A stretch of 64,000 nucleotides of DNA from Enchytraeus crypticus (Eukaryota; Annelida; Clitellata; Enchytraeida; Enchytraeidae), in contig CAJHZI010000409.1 of the NCBI GenBank assembly GCA_905160935.1, positions 186,001 through 250,000 on the forward strand, read 5' to 3'. The translations under genes were made by a program, and so were the position numbers. The notes beneath the pieces are model-generated. The model searched no databases, was not told the origin of the DNA, and was given only the letters and a program-made list of their open reading frames with translations. Positions 34,613-45,112 of this stretch are shown one piece after another. The number at the start of each line of letters is the position of its first letter. Positions within the stretch are counted from its first letter, which is position 1.

Positions 34613-34738
34613 GTATATATTGCTTATTCGGATGGGGAAATTAGCATATATCGTTTCACGAATTGCAAGGTAGAATGAAATTTTATCACATTATAACTAA
34701 ACAAACACATGGTGTTAAATTACAAAGACACAGGCAAA
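34110..34738. repeat. Long perfect inverted repeat around an AT array
   Basis: Left arm about 34110-34250 (TTTGCCTGTGTCTTTGTAAT ... CCCCATCCGAATAAGCAATA) recurs in reverse at about 34598-34738 with no mismatch that I could find. The loop is (TA)n split by seven or more copies of TTAATGTATATATTGCTT. Confidence 0.9.
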
Positions 34739-34739
34739 C

Positions 34740-36060
34740 ATACATATGCGCACAAAATCATAAAGTCACCAATAAATATTAAAGAAGCAGATGGAAGCTG
34801 ATGATACGAAACTTTGTTTCAATAAGTGCAGGTGAGGGAGAAACGAAAAGAAGCCGGGCAGGACGAAAGGGTAAGGGGAAGGGTAGTGGATGGATAGGGG
34901 CAGGACGGAGGGATAAAGGGGAGGGGTTGTGAATGGACGGGGGGGGGGTAGTGGACGAATAGGGTGTGACAGATTTGAGTGGACGAATCAGAAGTAGAGA
35001 ATCTCGATGATTGTTGAAGTGGTGGAAGAAAGCGAGAGAATAAAATGAGCAGATTCGAGTGGACGACATAGCAGTTCGGTGATTGACCATTGCACGCTTG
35101 ATCGTCCAGTTTAGAGCTTGACCAGTTAGGTACTTATTCAGTTAGTTTGTAGCTTATATCTAGAAGATATCGCTGATTTATCGGCAGTGATTAGACATTA
35201 GAAATACATAGAAAATACATAGAAAATACAGCTGACTATTTAATACATTTACTAAATTTTACTGGAGATAATCTTAGAAATTCTACAGACTCTGCAGCCA
35301 TTTAAAGGTAAGTCTTCAGAAAAAAATGTTTCCTATGTTATAAATGTTTAGAGATATACTATAATTTATCATTCAATTTAGATATTTTGTAAAATCAAAG
35401 AGCGATTTTAATGTAAATGTTAAGCTATAGTCGTAAATATGATATGTACTGAGCGAGTATGGTCTGAATCAATTTTAATTTGTCGCAAATCATTTTGCGA
35501 TTTAATGCTAAATCGCCATTTCTGTAATCAAGCCAGTTCAGTCAATCATTAAGTTTGAAATGGTTGCTTCCAAAGAGAATTTATGTTAGCACTCAAGATT
35601 AAACTGCAAAGAATTAGCTTCATTTTGATTAATTTCCTTCATCAAAATCTTGGTGTTTTCGGCTTTTCTTTTATTGAATCAGTTTGTTTGTCATCTACTG
35701 CTTCAGACCTTCATAACATTGTCAGGACGATGACGAAATTGTCGCTAAATTGCATTGTACAAGTATGATCTTGAAACGAATGTTAATTTTCTTACATATC
35801 GTCAACATCTGAATAATTTTTCCATCTTTGGCTTTTTCTGCTTTCACACTCCATAAAGCACCCCAATCTCCATCAATTAACGAGTTAATCCCTTCACAAA
35901 GGTTATGCTTATACGTAACTTAATATAGCATGTATATTGCTTTGAATAATATGACTTCTGAAGTAGTTTCCAGTTTCTTTCCACAGTTCTTGCTCAGTTG
36001 CCTTTCAAGACACGTGCAGTTTACGGTTGGTCTTGTCATCAGTAGCCCTGGACTTAAGCT
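34740..36060. other. No gene seen; GC-rich purine patch then AT-rich DNA
   Basis: 34830-34960 is G/A-rich with a G9 run. The rest is AT-rich, with SINE P remains at 35830. Confidence 0.45.
35830..35990 (-). mobile_element. SINE family P, decayed
   Basis: TTTCACACTCCATAAAGCAC, ACGAGTTAATCCCTTCACAA, CTTCTGAAGTAGTTTCC; the 3' end is lost. Confidence 0.5.
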
Positions 36061-36061
36061 T

Positions 36062-36064
<3 letters not shown>

Positions 36065-36116
<52 letters not shown>

Positions 36117-36142
36117 TATATATAATATATATATATATATAT
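36065..36142. repeat. (AT)n microsatellite
   Basis: About 39 AT dinucleotides with TAATAT breaks. Confidence 0.95.
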
Positions 36143-36159
36143 CTGTTCTCTTTTCATTG

Positions 36160-36240
36160 TTCTTCCAAGTGGCAAAATCCATGGTACATGTTCCTACTCT
36201 CATGCAGCTTTCACGTTCCATAAAGAGCGCTATCCAATCA
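36160..36240 (-). mobile_element. SINE family P 3' part
   Basis: TCTTCCAAGTGGCAAAATCC, GGTACATGTTCCTACTCT, TTCACGTTCCATAAAGAGCG. It follows an AT array and abuts a LINE C fragment. Confidence 0.6.
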
Positions 36241-36495
36241 TAGAAAACAGAAGTGGATGGGGCATATACTAAGACGGAATGGTTTGCTAAAGAGGTAATT
36301 GAAGGAAGAATGGAAGGAAAAGGCTAAAAGATCGAGATAAGGGCTGAAGGGCTGCTAGATGAGTTAAAATCTAATTTATATGTTGATATGAAGCCAAAAG
36401 CAGAGGATATAAATATGCGGAAGAGTTAGGCTAAATGCCATAAACCTGCCAATAGAGCAGTGGACTAAGAGAGAGAGAGAGAGAGAGAGAAAAGT
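36241..36495 (+). mobile_element. LINE family C 3' end, divergent copy, with (GA)n tail
   Basis: Frame pieces KWMGHILRRNGLLKEVIEG, RMEGKG, YVDMKPKAED, ending CAGTGGACTAAG then (AG)n. The W-x-G-H-x-L-R and R-x-G-R-P-R regions are characteristic of LINE ORF2 C-termini. Confidence 0.7.
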
Positions 36496-36621
36496 AACAC
36501 TCGAGATTCGAGAGTCAATCCCTTCACAGAGGCTATGTCTAATCCACAATAGATAATAATACGGCTGTAGAAGTGATTCTTTAAGGATACATCATTTCAG
36601 ATCCTCTTAGTATATGGAGGA

Positions 36622-36671
36622 TATCTAGTTGACCACCCCTCAGTTATGACTGAGGGGTGATCAACTAGATA
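36622..36671. repeat. Hairpin, 23-bp arms with 4-nt loop
   Basis: TATCTAGTTGACCACCCCTC-AGT, TATG loop, ACTGAGGGGTGATCAACTAG-ATA; one mismatch. Confidence 0.85.
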
Positions 36672-36745
36672 GATGGCTTTTGACCTCTTTGAGGGCCTTG
36701 TTTGTGTATGTCACTGCATATTTTGAGTGCATTGAAATAAACATA

Positions 36746-36749
<4 letters not shown>

Positions 36750-36790
<41 letters not shown>
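36750..36790. repeat. (CT)n microsatellite
   Basis: Plain CT run. Confidence 0.95.
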
Positions 36791-36792
<2 letters not shown>

Positions 36793-37604
36793 GAGCTTTC
36801 TCAATTCTCAAAATTTCTAAAAATTTAAAAATTCTCAATGAGCTGAACGGATTTCTCAATGAGCTGAACGGTTTAAGCTCATTTCTATTTAGCCAGATCT
36901 TACATTCTAACTCTACCGGTGCCTGATAAAACCTTTAAGTTCTCCTTTAGACTTTGGTAAAACGTTAAACGGCAATACAATATTGTAGATTTCGATAATC
37001 GTTAGCTTTTAAAATCTTAAAGTTTATTTGTTTGATTAGAACGAAGTACAAAATCTGACACCAGTATTACCCATCGTTCATGAAAGACAAACATTAGGAT
37101 GTGTTATATTCTAACCAGCTTCTCCATGTTATTTTCTAACCTACCCCTCTCACTCCCCATTCACCCCTCCCCCATGATTTTAATCGTCTTGTCACATTGC
37201 CTTGTGATGAACGGCTTATAGTATCTCATTGAACCAACATCCTATAATTTGGGATGGGTCACATTTCACACGTTCTGCTCATGAATTCTTGTAAATATTA
37301 CAAATGTCTTATTTCCGCAATTAGGCAACAAATGTAGCAGAGGCCGTCGACCTAACTGAAATGTTCCAAAATGACCAAATAATAAACATGGCTAAAATTA
37401 GGCACTGCACTTGTACAAATAGTGTTAAGTATTGACAGTATACTTTAGCGTAACTATTTACAATTTACTACATATGCCAATAACTGTTAGTTTGAACACA
37501 TTTGTGCAGCAGAAAGTACCAATGTTCGAGATACTGGTTGATTTCTCCTCAGCACATTTCTTTTGCAAATTGGTTTCGGTCAATTGATTTGTAGTGATGT
37601 GTGC

Positions 37605-37660
37605 TATGGGGACGTCCCTGATATCATCCTTGGATGAGGAAACGGACGTTAAATCTTTAT
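37605..37660 (+). mobile_element. SINE family D 3' end
   Basis: GGGGACGTCCCTGATATCAT, GATGAGGAAACGGACGTTAA then (TTA)n. Confidence 0.55.
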
Positions 37661-38452
37661 TATTATTGTTATTTAATTTATTGTTTTATTTTTTATGTTA
37701 TTTTATTTATTGTTATTGTTATTATTATTATTTAATTTTTTGCCCCGTTGTAAAGAACCTGAGGTTAGATATTATTATTATTATTATTATCGGCATAGTG
37801 TACTTCTATCATTGTGAAGCACAGGATAGTGGTACAATATATAAAGATTACAGCATATATCAAAGGTTTGAGTTAAAAAGGAGAGTGCCACTGGCTCATG
37901 GAGATGTATATTTTGCATTATAATTTATCAAATGTGATATACCTTATACTGTCGTAAATTATAGATCATTCAGAATTAGTTTACATCCTATGACTTGTTC
38001 GTCTAAACTTGAATACGTTAGGCTAATATATCAAAGTGTCAAATCTAATTGTTGACAACTGTTTGTGTAGGGATTGTAGAAACTTAGTTCTGTGCGCTTG
38101 TTTGTACTTAGCATTACAACAACAGCCGTTACAGATTTTGTGAAGTGAGATTGTCGTTATGTTAGCTATTGAACGGCTCATCTGATAGTAAATGTATCTA
38201 AGAATTTATAACACGAATTTTGACTAGATTTAGCATTTTAACGGTTAGAATATTTTAAATCAGGTATCAATATATTGGTAACTGAGTTAAATGATAATTA
38301 AGGTATCATTATTAGAATAAATAGAATGTTAGAATTGATGTAGGTCAATAAAAATACTTTCTAACTCAGGACCATATGTAGTCGAACAATATTTCCAAAA
38401 TCTGGACCAAATTTAATCGAATCCGAGGTGTGCACGATAATTTATTCAGCGG

Positions 38453-38493
38453 TACCTCGACTTCTTTCATTTATTATGAAAGAAGTCGAGGTA
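38453..38493. repeat. Perfect hairpin, 18-bp arms, 5-nt loop
   Basis: TACCTCGACTTCTTTCAT, TTATT, ATGAAAGAAGTCGAGGTA. Confidence 0.9.
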
Positions 38494-39363
38494 AATAAAA
38501 TGAAGCATTTATTGTAGCGTCGTAGTTTTACAGTTTTCACTATACCTCTTTAACGTCCGTCAATAAATCGATTAACAAATTACAGTTTCTCATATACATG
38601 TAGTCTACTGTTATAGCCGTTACAGTGTATAGTTACAATATTCTAGAAGTTATCTTTGACAAAATTTTTCATCTGGTTTATGAATTGACAATCGATATAT
38701 CTTGCGATAAGGCCGATAGCATCTTTACTCTGATTACAAAGTAGGCCTAATATCTGTTTCTTATAAACCTACCAATTTGTAGGAAGCTAGCGCCATTTAG
38801 TAGATGCCTGGTGTTCTGTATAAATTGTTGATGTTTTACCTCAATCACTAATCTTTTTCTAATGACGTGGGTTTAGCCCGTCAGTTTGACTTAAAGCGAA
38901 GAATTCTATCAAAAGCCGTTTTGTGCTATCTCGTTACAAAGACTTCCGTCCTAGATAAGATTTCATCCAGTTGTCGCCATTCTCTACAGAATTTTATCTA
39001 ATAAAACTCTTTGTAATCCTATCCCAGCCATCATCTGTGCGGGTGGCAACAACTTTAATGATACGACAAGTACGGAAGTGCTAGGCATTGTGAACCTGAT
39101 GCCGTTTAGTCAGTATTTTACTAAAAAGTCTATCAAAAAGAATAGTTTAAAACTTTTGCCACTGACATATCGCACCTTCTTCATTTTACGAATAATTACA
39201 GTAAAAACGCTCTTATTTACTAGGTAAAACATTCAACAGAATAATAAAAGGGTATACCATTGATTTAGAGCTATAATGTTAAATAATCATGCTACATGCA
39301 ATATTGACTTTCTAGAACAAAGATTAAAAATAATAATATTTTCCGCCTATATACTTCATTTAA

Positions 39364-39520
39364 CTGAGGAAGGCAACGGGAAACCACCTCAGAAGCCATA
39401 TATTCTCCTAAGCTATAGGCTACATAAGGTATGGGTAAGGTATAAACTTTGAAAACAGACTTTGAGTATGAATATGTACCTTGGACCTGCCACTTGGCAG
39501 TGCACTGAAGAAGAAGAAGA
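39364..39520 (+). mobile_element. SINE family P copy with internal deletion
   Basis: GAGGAAGGCAACGGGAAACC to GGCAGTGCACTGAAGAAGAA, but lacking the AAGGGATTAAC-GGAGCG segment between TATAAACTTTG and AAAACAGACTTTG. Confidence 0.75.
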
Positions 39521-39556
39521 TACTTCATTTAATGGTAATTAAAATACCATTTACTT

Positions 39557-39745
39557 AAAGGCAATGGGAAACCACCTGAGCAGCCATACTTTTCCCAACC
39601 TATAGGCTACATAAGGAATCGATAAGGCATAGACTTTGTGAAGGGATTAATTTGTTTATCTAAAGAATGCTCTTATGGGCGAAAAAGCAGACTTTGAGTA
39701 TGAATATGTACCTTGAACCTGTCACTTGGAAGTGCACTGAAGAGA
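39557..39745 (+). mobile_element. SINE family P copy, tandem to the previous one
   Basis: AAAGGCAATGGGAAACCACC to CACTTGGAAGTGCACTGAAG then (AG)n. Here the tail is GA, as in LINE C, not GAA. Confidence 0.75.
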
Positions 39746-39777
39746 GAGAGAGAGAGAGAGATACTTCAAATTAAACA

Positions 39778-39940
39778 AATTCAATGCTCTCCCGTCACTG
39801 ATATGTTTTTGAGACTGACGTTAAGCTTAAATGAACTGTTGAAAGTATTACTTACACATACATGCTCTGGCCTATACATGCTGACATCGCTTTCGAGGGA
39901 GGAAACTGACGTTAACCTTAGCTTTACCAGCTTTTACAGT
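39778..39940 (+). mobile_element. SINE family D 3' ends, two pieces
   Basis: CTCCCGTCACTGATATG with GAGACTGACGTTAAGC, then ACATCGCTTTCGAGGGAGGA, AACTGACGTTAACCTTAGC and TTTACCAGCTTTTA. Confidence 0.6.
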
Positions 39941-39949
39941 TGGATTTAA

Positions 39950-40459
39950 GCAAAAAACCAGATAAAATCGATGAAGACTTCGCTTGTTCTATAGCTTGTA
40001 GTAGCCCACATCTATTCGCTAAAGCTCTCGCAATACACTCGACAGTAGAGCTGATGATTTTACTGAGTCACTTTGAGTCCCATATACAATTATACGTGGG
40101 AGGGGGAGTGGAATAGGTGTAGAAGTGGGTGGGGTGGGGACATTTGGTGTTTATTGCAAGTGAATAGAGTTCTATTCACAATTTCTAGGTTAATGAAGTG
40201 AAAATGTCTTTTGAAACCTCGTTCTGCTCAGGAAGTGATACAAAATCAACGTTAATTTGATTGATTGATTAATTAATTGACCGATTATTTAATTGATTCC
40301 TTGACATCTTTATTGATTGGTCAATGAATTGATTGATTGAATGAATTGAACTATTGATTATCAAGACTGGAAGAATGGGTGATTTCTTGATGACTGATTG
40401 ATTGATCAAATGATATAGTGACTAAATTTAATGTTAATATGATTGTTTCTAATTGACAG
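39950..40459. other. Upstream flank of the 1104-aa gene
   Basis: Contains ATTGATTGA-type repeats at 40255-40420. No promoter element could be identified with confidence. Confidence 0.4.
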
Positions 40460-40615
40460 TGACAGTGGTTTCCATCACACTCCAGTACAATCCTGCTATT
40501 CTGTGCACTTCTGCACTTCCTTGCACTCCACTACACTTCGGCACTCCAGTGCAATCCTGCGCACTTCTGCTCTTCCTATCACTCCACTACACTCCAGCGC
40601 ACTCCAGCACTCACG
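40460..40615 (+). other. Probable 5' UTR of the 1104-aa gene, with CACTCCA repeats
   Basis: A plausible acceptor, ttgtttctaattgacag, ends at 40459, which suggests that an upstream non-coding exon exists. The leader consists of imperfect repeats of CACTCCA, CACTTCTGCACTTCC and CAATCCTGC and has no upstream ATG in a good context. Confidence 0.5.
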
Positions 40616-43600
40616 ATGGACGCAGGTAAATCCAGTCAGACCTTCTGGAGCAAAGTTCGTCGGCTGACCAGCAGAGGACGCAAGTCCCTCCCGGAGCCCT
40701 CAGTCAGTCCCTTCGTCACGGACTCGACACTCCCTGACTACGTCCAGAGAAACCGCTTCGCTGTAGCCGCCGACACTCGTCAACTGATTAATCGTGACTC
40801 TGTTGTATTTCGTAGAGATTTAAGTTCAGTCAGTGGTGAAAAAAACACGAATCAGGGTAACACCAGCAACGTGTGGGGTTATAAAACAACTACCAGCACA
40901 CCTCGGGGTAATTCAAGGTCTGGAGGTAGGCGGAGCTTATCTCCTAACGCGTTCAGGCAGAGATATCAGAACCATGAGGAGCTCTGTCAGGCTGTAAGCA
41001 CGAGCCAACTACATCCAGTCAGTTCAAATATGGTTGTCACGGCAACGGATCTTAATGACGTCACAGCGGTTAGTCGTCTGGCAATTAGGCGTCGCATAAG
41101 ATCTGAGTTCTTCCAGAATGACGTCATCAATGGTAGAAATGTAGGAACTAGTTCCCAAACTGACGTAATGAATACTAGACGTGGCATCATGGCTTTAAAA
41201 AGCAACGCAATGCCTGCAATACTCTACGAAGATGATGACGGAATGTACGATGTCATTCAAGATTGCTCAAGCCACGCCCCGGAAAATAAAATAGATTACG
41301 AAGCAGACAAGGAGAATCTACAGCCAAATGATTTGAACAAGATGACATTGAGGAACGTGAGTATGATTGGTCGCTGTGGTAGCGGAGTTGGCGAGAATAC
41401 TGATTGCCCGAGACTAAATATGAGCAGCCAGGTTCTAAATATAAATTCTCCGTTGTATGAAAACATTCCAGCGGACAACATAGCCTGGAAGAAGAGGTAC
41501 AGCGAAAATCTGACAGAACAGAGCAACTCTCTCAATATTACTTTAAAAATCGTAAAACTGCCAAGTTACGAAAATCTGCCAAAGTCTGACTGCGAGCTGC
41601 AAGAACAACACAGTCAGGAAGGTGAAATGAAGCAGGAAACGTCTTACCAACAAGATCAGAAGCAGACCGATGTCTCGGGTAACTTGTCAATCAATAACTC
41701 TCAGGCTGAAATCCTGCAGAAGTTTGAACAGTCGAGGAAGAGACGAGTCGATGAGAAAACGATAAGTCCACTGGAAGAGAGTCCCGGAAAGAAGTCCCGT
41801 CAATCCAGATCTCAGAATCCCTTGCACGGACTGGCAATGGAAAACCACATCCGTCACGCCTTCAAAAGAGCTGGAATCGTTCCTGAAGGGTGCGATACAG
41901 AAATAGTTCCGGATCTAATGCTGGATGTAGTTCCATTGCAAGACGACGGTGGCGCCAGAGACTCAGGCGGCCATCCATCACCGCAGAATTCTCAGGATTC
42001 TGGTTTTGATCAACTGGTTAACCTATCCCCCCTTCCAATTAAGACCTACGAAGAAGATGGCGACGTTTCTGAAAATAACTTTTCCAAAAATGTTATCTAT
42101 GCAAGAGTGTCAAAAACAGGTGTTGATAAAGTAGATGAGGTAGAGACCGATTTGGAAGTCGGAAATGGATCAACTTGTGGACTGATAGGTGACTCCTCCA
42201 AGAGTTCCGGTGGCAATCCAGAAAGATGGGAGACTAGACTCTGGAATGCTCCATCTAAATGGAGTCTAACCTGTTCCTCGTTATCGTCAGAAGACGATGA
42301 AAGCAAAAGTAAATTTAAACGAGTCGTTCGAAAAACTAGGTCACAACTTGACCTAATTAGGCGAAAATCTATGGGAAACATAGCGAATGTTCTGAGGAAT
42401 TCCTTCGTCGAGGAACAAGAAACGGAAGAAACTGCTTCAATATATGGCAACGGGCCAAACAAGATGGCGGATGAGGTCATGCCCCCGGATGTTATTCCTC
42501 TCACTGCTACCACTTCTGCGAAAAAATCTAATCGACGTCGTTCTGCACCGGTACCATGTCAGCACAGAAAAACTGCAGAAAATCAGTTTTGGAATTCACC
42601 GCTACCATTGATGCAAAAATTAAACGGAAAAGAAAGATTTTTCAATGCACGCGGCAACGCTGAGATTGGTAGTGAGATTTTGTGTGAGAATTCTGCGGAG
42701 ATATTGAGAAACAGCACTTGTGCCTTGTGGAGTAGGTGGAATAATATTGGACATCCTGTTGCTCCGGTAGGAGGACAATCGAGGAGTAATTTAAACGGAC
42801 ACTCCACGGCTGATGTTGTTGCTCCTGGCATTTTCCTCGCAAACAATTCCGCAATTCCGTATTCCTCCGCATCTCTTTCCATAAATAATACATCGCATCG
42901 CAATACAAGACATTACACGACTGCTTCGGTTGCAGATTGTTTTACAGTAGAAAATTCTGCAGCGGTTGGACGTTCAAATTCAGCTGCTTACAGAAATTAC
43001 CCCTTTCTGAATTTAAATAATCATAATCAAGTAGCTGCCCAAATGGAGTTCAGAGGTAGAGCTGCTCAAAGGTTTCAACTCATTCCCGAGGCCTCCGCTA
43101 CATACTTCAATTCAATTGGTGTCAGTAAATATTCTAAAAGCGCCTCAGCTCATAACATTTCTCACAGCGTTGTGGGCAGAATTCCAAGGGGTGATAAACG
43201 AGAGCGGGTAGCGACGTGGCTGGCTGACTACGAACTCCGCTTACTGCCCGAGGCTGCTGCCTACCCTGTTCCCCAGGCCGCCGCCAGTTTATTACCGAGC
43301 TGCTATGAAGTGGAGGAGTGCGACAAGGAGAGGACAGTCGATGGGGTTGCTGTGGGTGCCAGGACTCGTAGACAGACGTGGAGTGCAGAGTCAACAGTGG
43401 TGAGGAAACAGGAAGAGGAGAGGGAGGTAGAGGGTTCTAGACATACAGATAGGAGGGTGAGTGGAGAGACAGTGGCTGCGTCAGCATCGAAGTGGCGTCG
43501 ACTGAAGAGATTTCTGTTAAATAGGAAAAGATGTAAGCAGCAGCTGAAAAGGAGTGAGAAACAGCAGCTGCAGCTGCCTCAGCAGCAGTATCAGCTGCAT

Positions 43601-43930
43601 CAGCAGCATTTGTCTGAGCAGCAGTATCAGCAGCAACATCTGCCTGAGCAGCAGCAGCAGCTGTCTGAGCAGCAGTATCGGCTGCAGAAACATCAGCAGA
43701 ATGACCCTCAGCTAATTCAACACGGACCAGGATTCCAGCAGCAGCAGCTGCAGCAGTTGCAACAATTTCTGCAGCTGCAACAGCAGCAGAGAAACACTCA
43801 ACAGTTGCAGCTTCAGAATAGTCAGCAGCTGAAAGCAAGCAGTAGCAAACAGCAGAGGCAGCTGCTGAAGATTCACAAGGACTGTCAGAAGACAGCTTTG
43901 AAGCAGCTGGCTAAGCTATCAGAACTGTAG
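40616..43930 (+). CDS. Single-exon gene, 1104-residue protein of unknown family, Gln-rich C-terminus
   Basis: Longest open frame of the window, starting MDAGKSSQTFWSKV. The context ACGATGG has A at -3 and G at +4. No signal peptide or membrane segment is seen. The N-terminus is basic (VRRLTSRGRK). Tyr motifs occur near residues 203-209 (LYEDDDGMYDVI), 281 (LYENIP) and 320 (SYENLP). The Y-E-N-x form is the sort bound by Grb2-type SH2 domains when phosphorylated (family knowledge; binding here is inference). Further segments: a basic region with KKSRQSRS near 400, RKTRSQLDLIRRKS near 575, RRRSAPVP near 645, and a Gln-rich stretch at about 985-1085 with QQQYQLHQQHL-type repeats. GC is higher than in the surroundings and codon use is protein-like throughout. 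No domain is recognised; an adaptor or scaffold is possible but unproven. Confidence 0.8.
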   Translation: MDAGKSSQTFWSKVRRLTSRGRKSLPEPSVSPFVTDSTLPDYVQRNRFAVAADTRQLINRDSVVFRRDLSSVSGEKNTNQGNTSNVWGYKTTTSTPRGNSRSGGRRSLSPNAFRQRYQNHEELCQAVSTSQLHPVSSNMVVTATDLNDVTAVSRLAIRRRIRSEFFQNDVINGRNVGTSSQTDVMNTRRGIMALKSNAMPAILYEDDDGMYDVIQDCSSHAPENKIDYEADKENLQPNDLNKMTLRNVSMIGRCGSGVGENTDCPRLNMSSQVLNINSPLYENIPADNIAWKKRYSENLTEQSNSLNITLKIVKLPSYENLPKSDCELQEQHSQEGEMKQETSYQQDQKQTDVSGNLSINNSQAEILQKFEQSRKRRVDEKTISPLEESPGKKSRQSRSQNPLHGLAMENHIRHAFKRAGIVPEGCDTEIVPDLMLDVVPLQDDGGARDSGGHPSPQNSQDSGFDQLVNLSPLPIKTYEEDGDVSENNFSKNVIYARVSKTGVDKVDEVETDLEVGNGSTCGLIGDSSKSSGGNPERWETRLWNAPSKWSLTCSSLSSEDDESKSKFKRVVRKTRSQLDLIRRKSMGNIANVLRNSFVEEQETEETASIYGNGPNKMADEVMPPDVIPLTATTSAKKSNRRRSAPVPCQHRKTAENQFWNSPLPLMQKLNGKERFFNARGNAEIGSEILCENSAEILRNSTCALWSRWNNIGHPVAPVGGQSRSNLNGHSTADVVAPGIFLANNSAIPYSSASLSINNTSHRNTRHYTTASVADCFTVENSAAVGRSNSAAYRNYPFLNLNNHNQVAAQMEFRGRAAQRFQLIPEASATYFNSIGVSKYSKSASAHNISHSVVGRIPRGDKRERVATWLADYELRLLPEAAAYPVPQAAASLLPSCYEVEECDKERTVDGVAVGARTRRQTWSAESTVVRKQEEEREVEGSRHTDRRVSGETVAASASKWRRLKRFLLNRKRCKQQLKRSEKQQLQLPQQQYQLHQQHLSEQQYQQQHLPEQQQQLSEQQYRLQKHQQNDPQLIQHGPGFQQQQLQQLQQFLQLQQQQRNTQQLQLQNSQQLKASSSKQQRQLLKIHKDCQKTALKQLAKLSEL

Positions 43931-44268
43931 TGGAACGGAAGTACTTCTGTAATGAGTAAACAATAGGACTGTGGTTGAGGTGATATCTTAACTATGGACC
44001 TGATGGATGAAATCTGGCAGTGGGAGATGAACATATCAACAAATTATCTTATATTGATAATGTTTAATTTCGTGAAATGTTATTTAAACAAGCCGTATTT
44101 AAGTTGTTCATTGTTTACTTTAGTAATGTAAATTTTAATTGGCCTAGAGTTAATACGATATCTCTGAAACTTTTATGCTAAAGTAAATCTTTGGTAATTC
44201 ATTAAAATACCATAAAAAATATCTCGTTAAAATCATTTTAAAATAATTTATCGTTTAACACTTTAATC

Positions 44269-44274
44269 AATAAA
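44269..44274 (+). terminator. Candidate poly(A) signal AATAAA for the 1104-aa gene
   Basis: First canonical AATAAA noticed downstream, about 340 bp past the stop at 43930, in AT-rich sequence. The 3' UTR between them holds no repeat. Confidence 0.45.
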
Positions 44275-44367
44275 TCATTTAACTTATTTAATAACGGACA
44301 AATGTACAACTTTTAGTACGCTTTTATTAATCTTATATAATCATATCGTAAAACTTCATCCTCTATT

Positions 44368-44575
44368 TTCATCATCATCATCCTCCCTTGAATCCCAGTC
44401 CAACAGAATCGGGATACGAATAGACTGTCTCAAATCCTTTCTATCCTACATCATATCAGCCATCAGTCAATCCCCAATTTGAGACTTTTTCATTCGTTTA
44501 AATTTTTGTAGCAATTTCTGGAGCCTAGACGCTAACCAACCGAATGCTCTTTCTGATGTTGAACGTCCTCCTTTA
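44368..44575 (-). mobile_element. LINE family B 3' end
   Basis: Reverse-strand copy, (ATC)n then CCTCCCTTGAATCCCAGTCC, continuing to GTAGCAATTTCTGGAGCC and the ACCGAATGCTCTTTCTGA segment. Lies in the 3' flank of the 1104-aa gene. Confidence 0.75.
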
Positions 44576-45112
44576 TTTTACATATTTGAAAAGAGGGATA
44601 CATGTACAACTTTAGTTTTATTATCTTATATAATCATAACGTAAAACCTCATCCTCTATAACGTAAAACCTCATCCTCTATTTCACATATTAGAAAACAG
44701 CGGGAGTATACACCCCACATCCCTTGATCTATCAAATCCTCCAGTCATGTAGTGTCATAGGTGCCTTGTTAATTATCATTGATGTCATCTTCAACAGCGT
44801 CCACGTCATGGACTGCAGCAGCGGATGTATCCGCAGTAGTCCTGAAGGACTCTCTAAGTCCATACGTTCAGTCCTCAAGTCCACGTCCCACGGATTGTTA
44901 ATTTGCTAATTGAGCAGCTGGAGTTCATTGGAATAGATCTCCAGTTCTACTGTTTAATGGAGTAACTTTAGGCTTGTATCGATACAGTATAGGTAGGCAA
45001 GCCTCAATTTCTTATGTGTAATGTACAGTATTCAATGTTTATATATAAATAATTACGGGTATTTACTAGTGTATCCTATATCAAATATGTTGCAGTAAAT
45101 TAGAATAACTGG
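44576..45112. other. No gene seen
   Basis: Short frame with GCAGCAGCGGATGTATCC near 44815, no support as an exon. Confidence 0.4.

Larger units (their letters stand above)
36800..39290. other. No gene seen
   Basis: AT-rich, with (TTA)n at 37660-37790, a SINE D 3' end and one perfect hairpin (38453-38493). No exon recognised. Confidence 0.5.

Noticed and set aside
43437..43838. 133-codon Ala-rich frame on the minus strand
   Set aside because: Antisense of the CAG-coded Gln tract of the 1104-aa gene.
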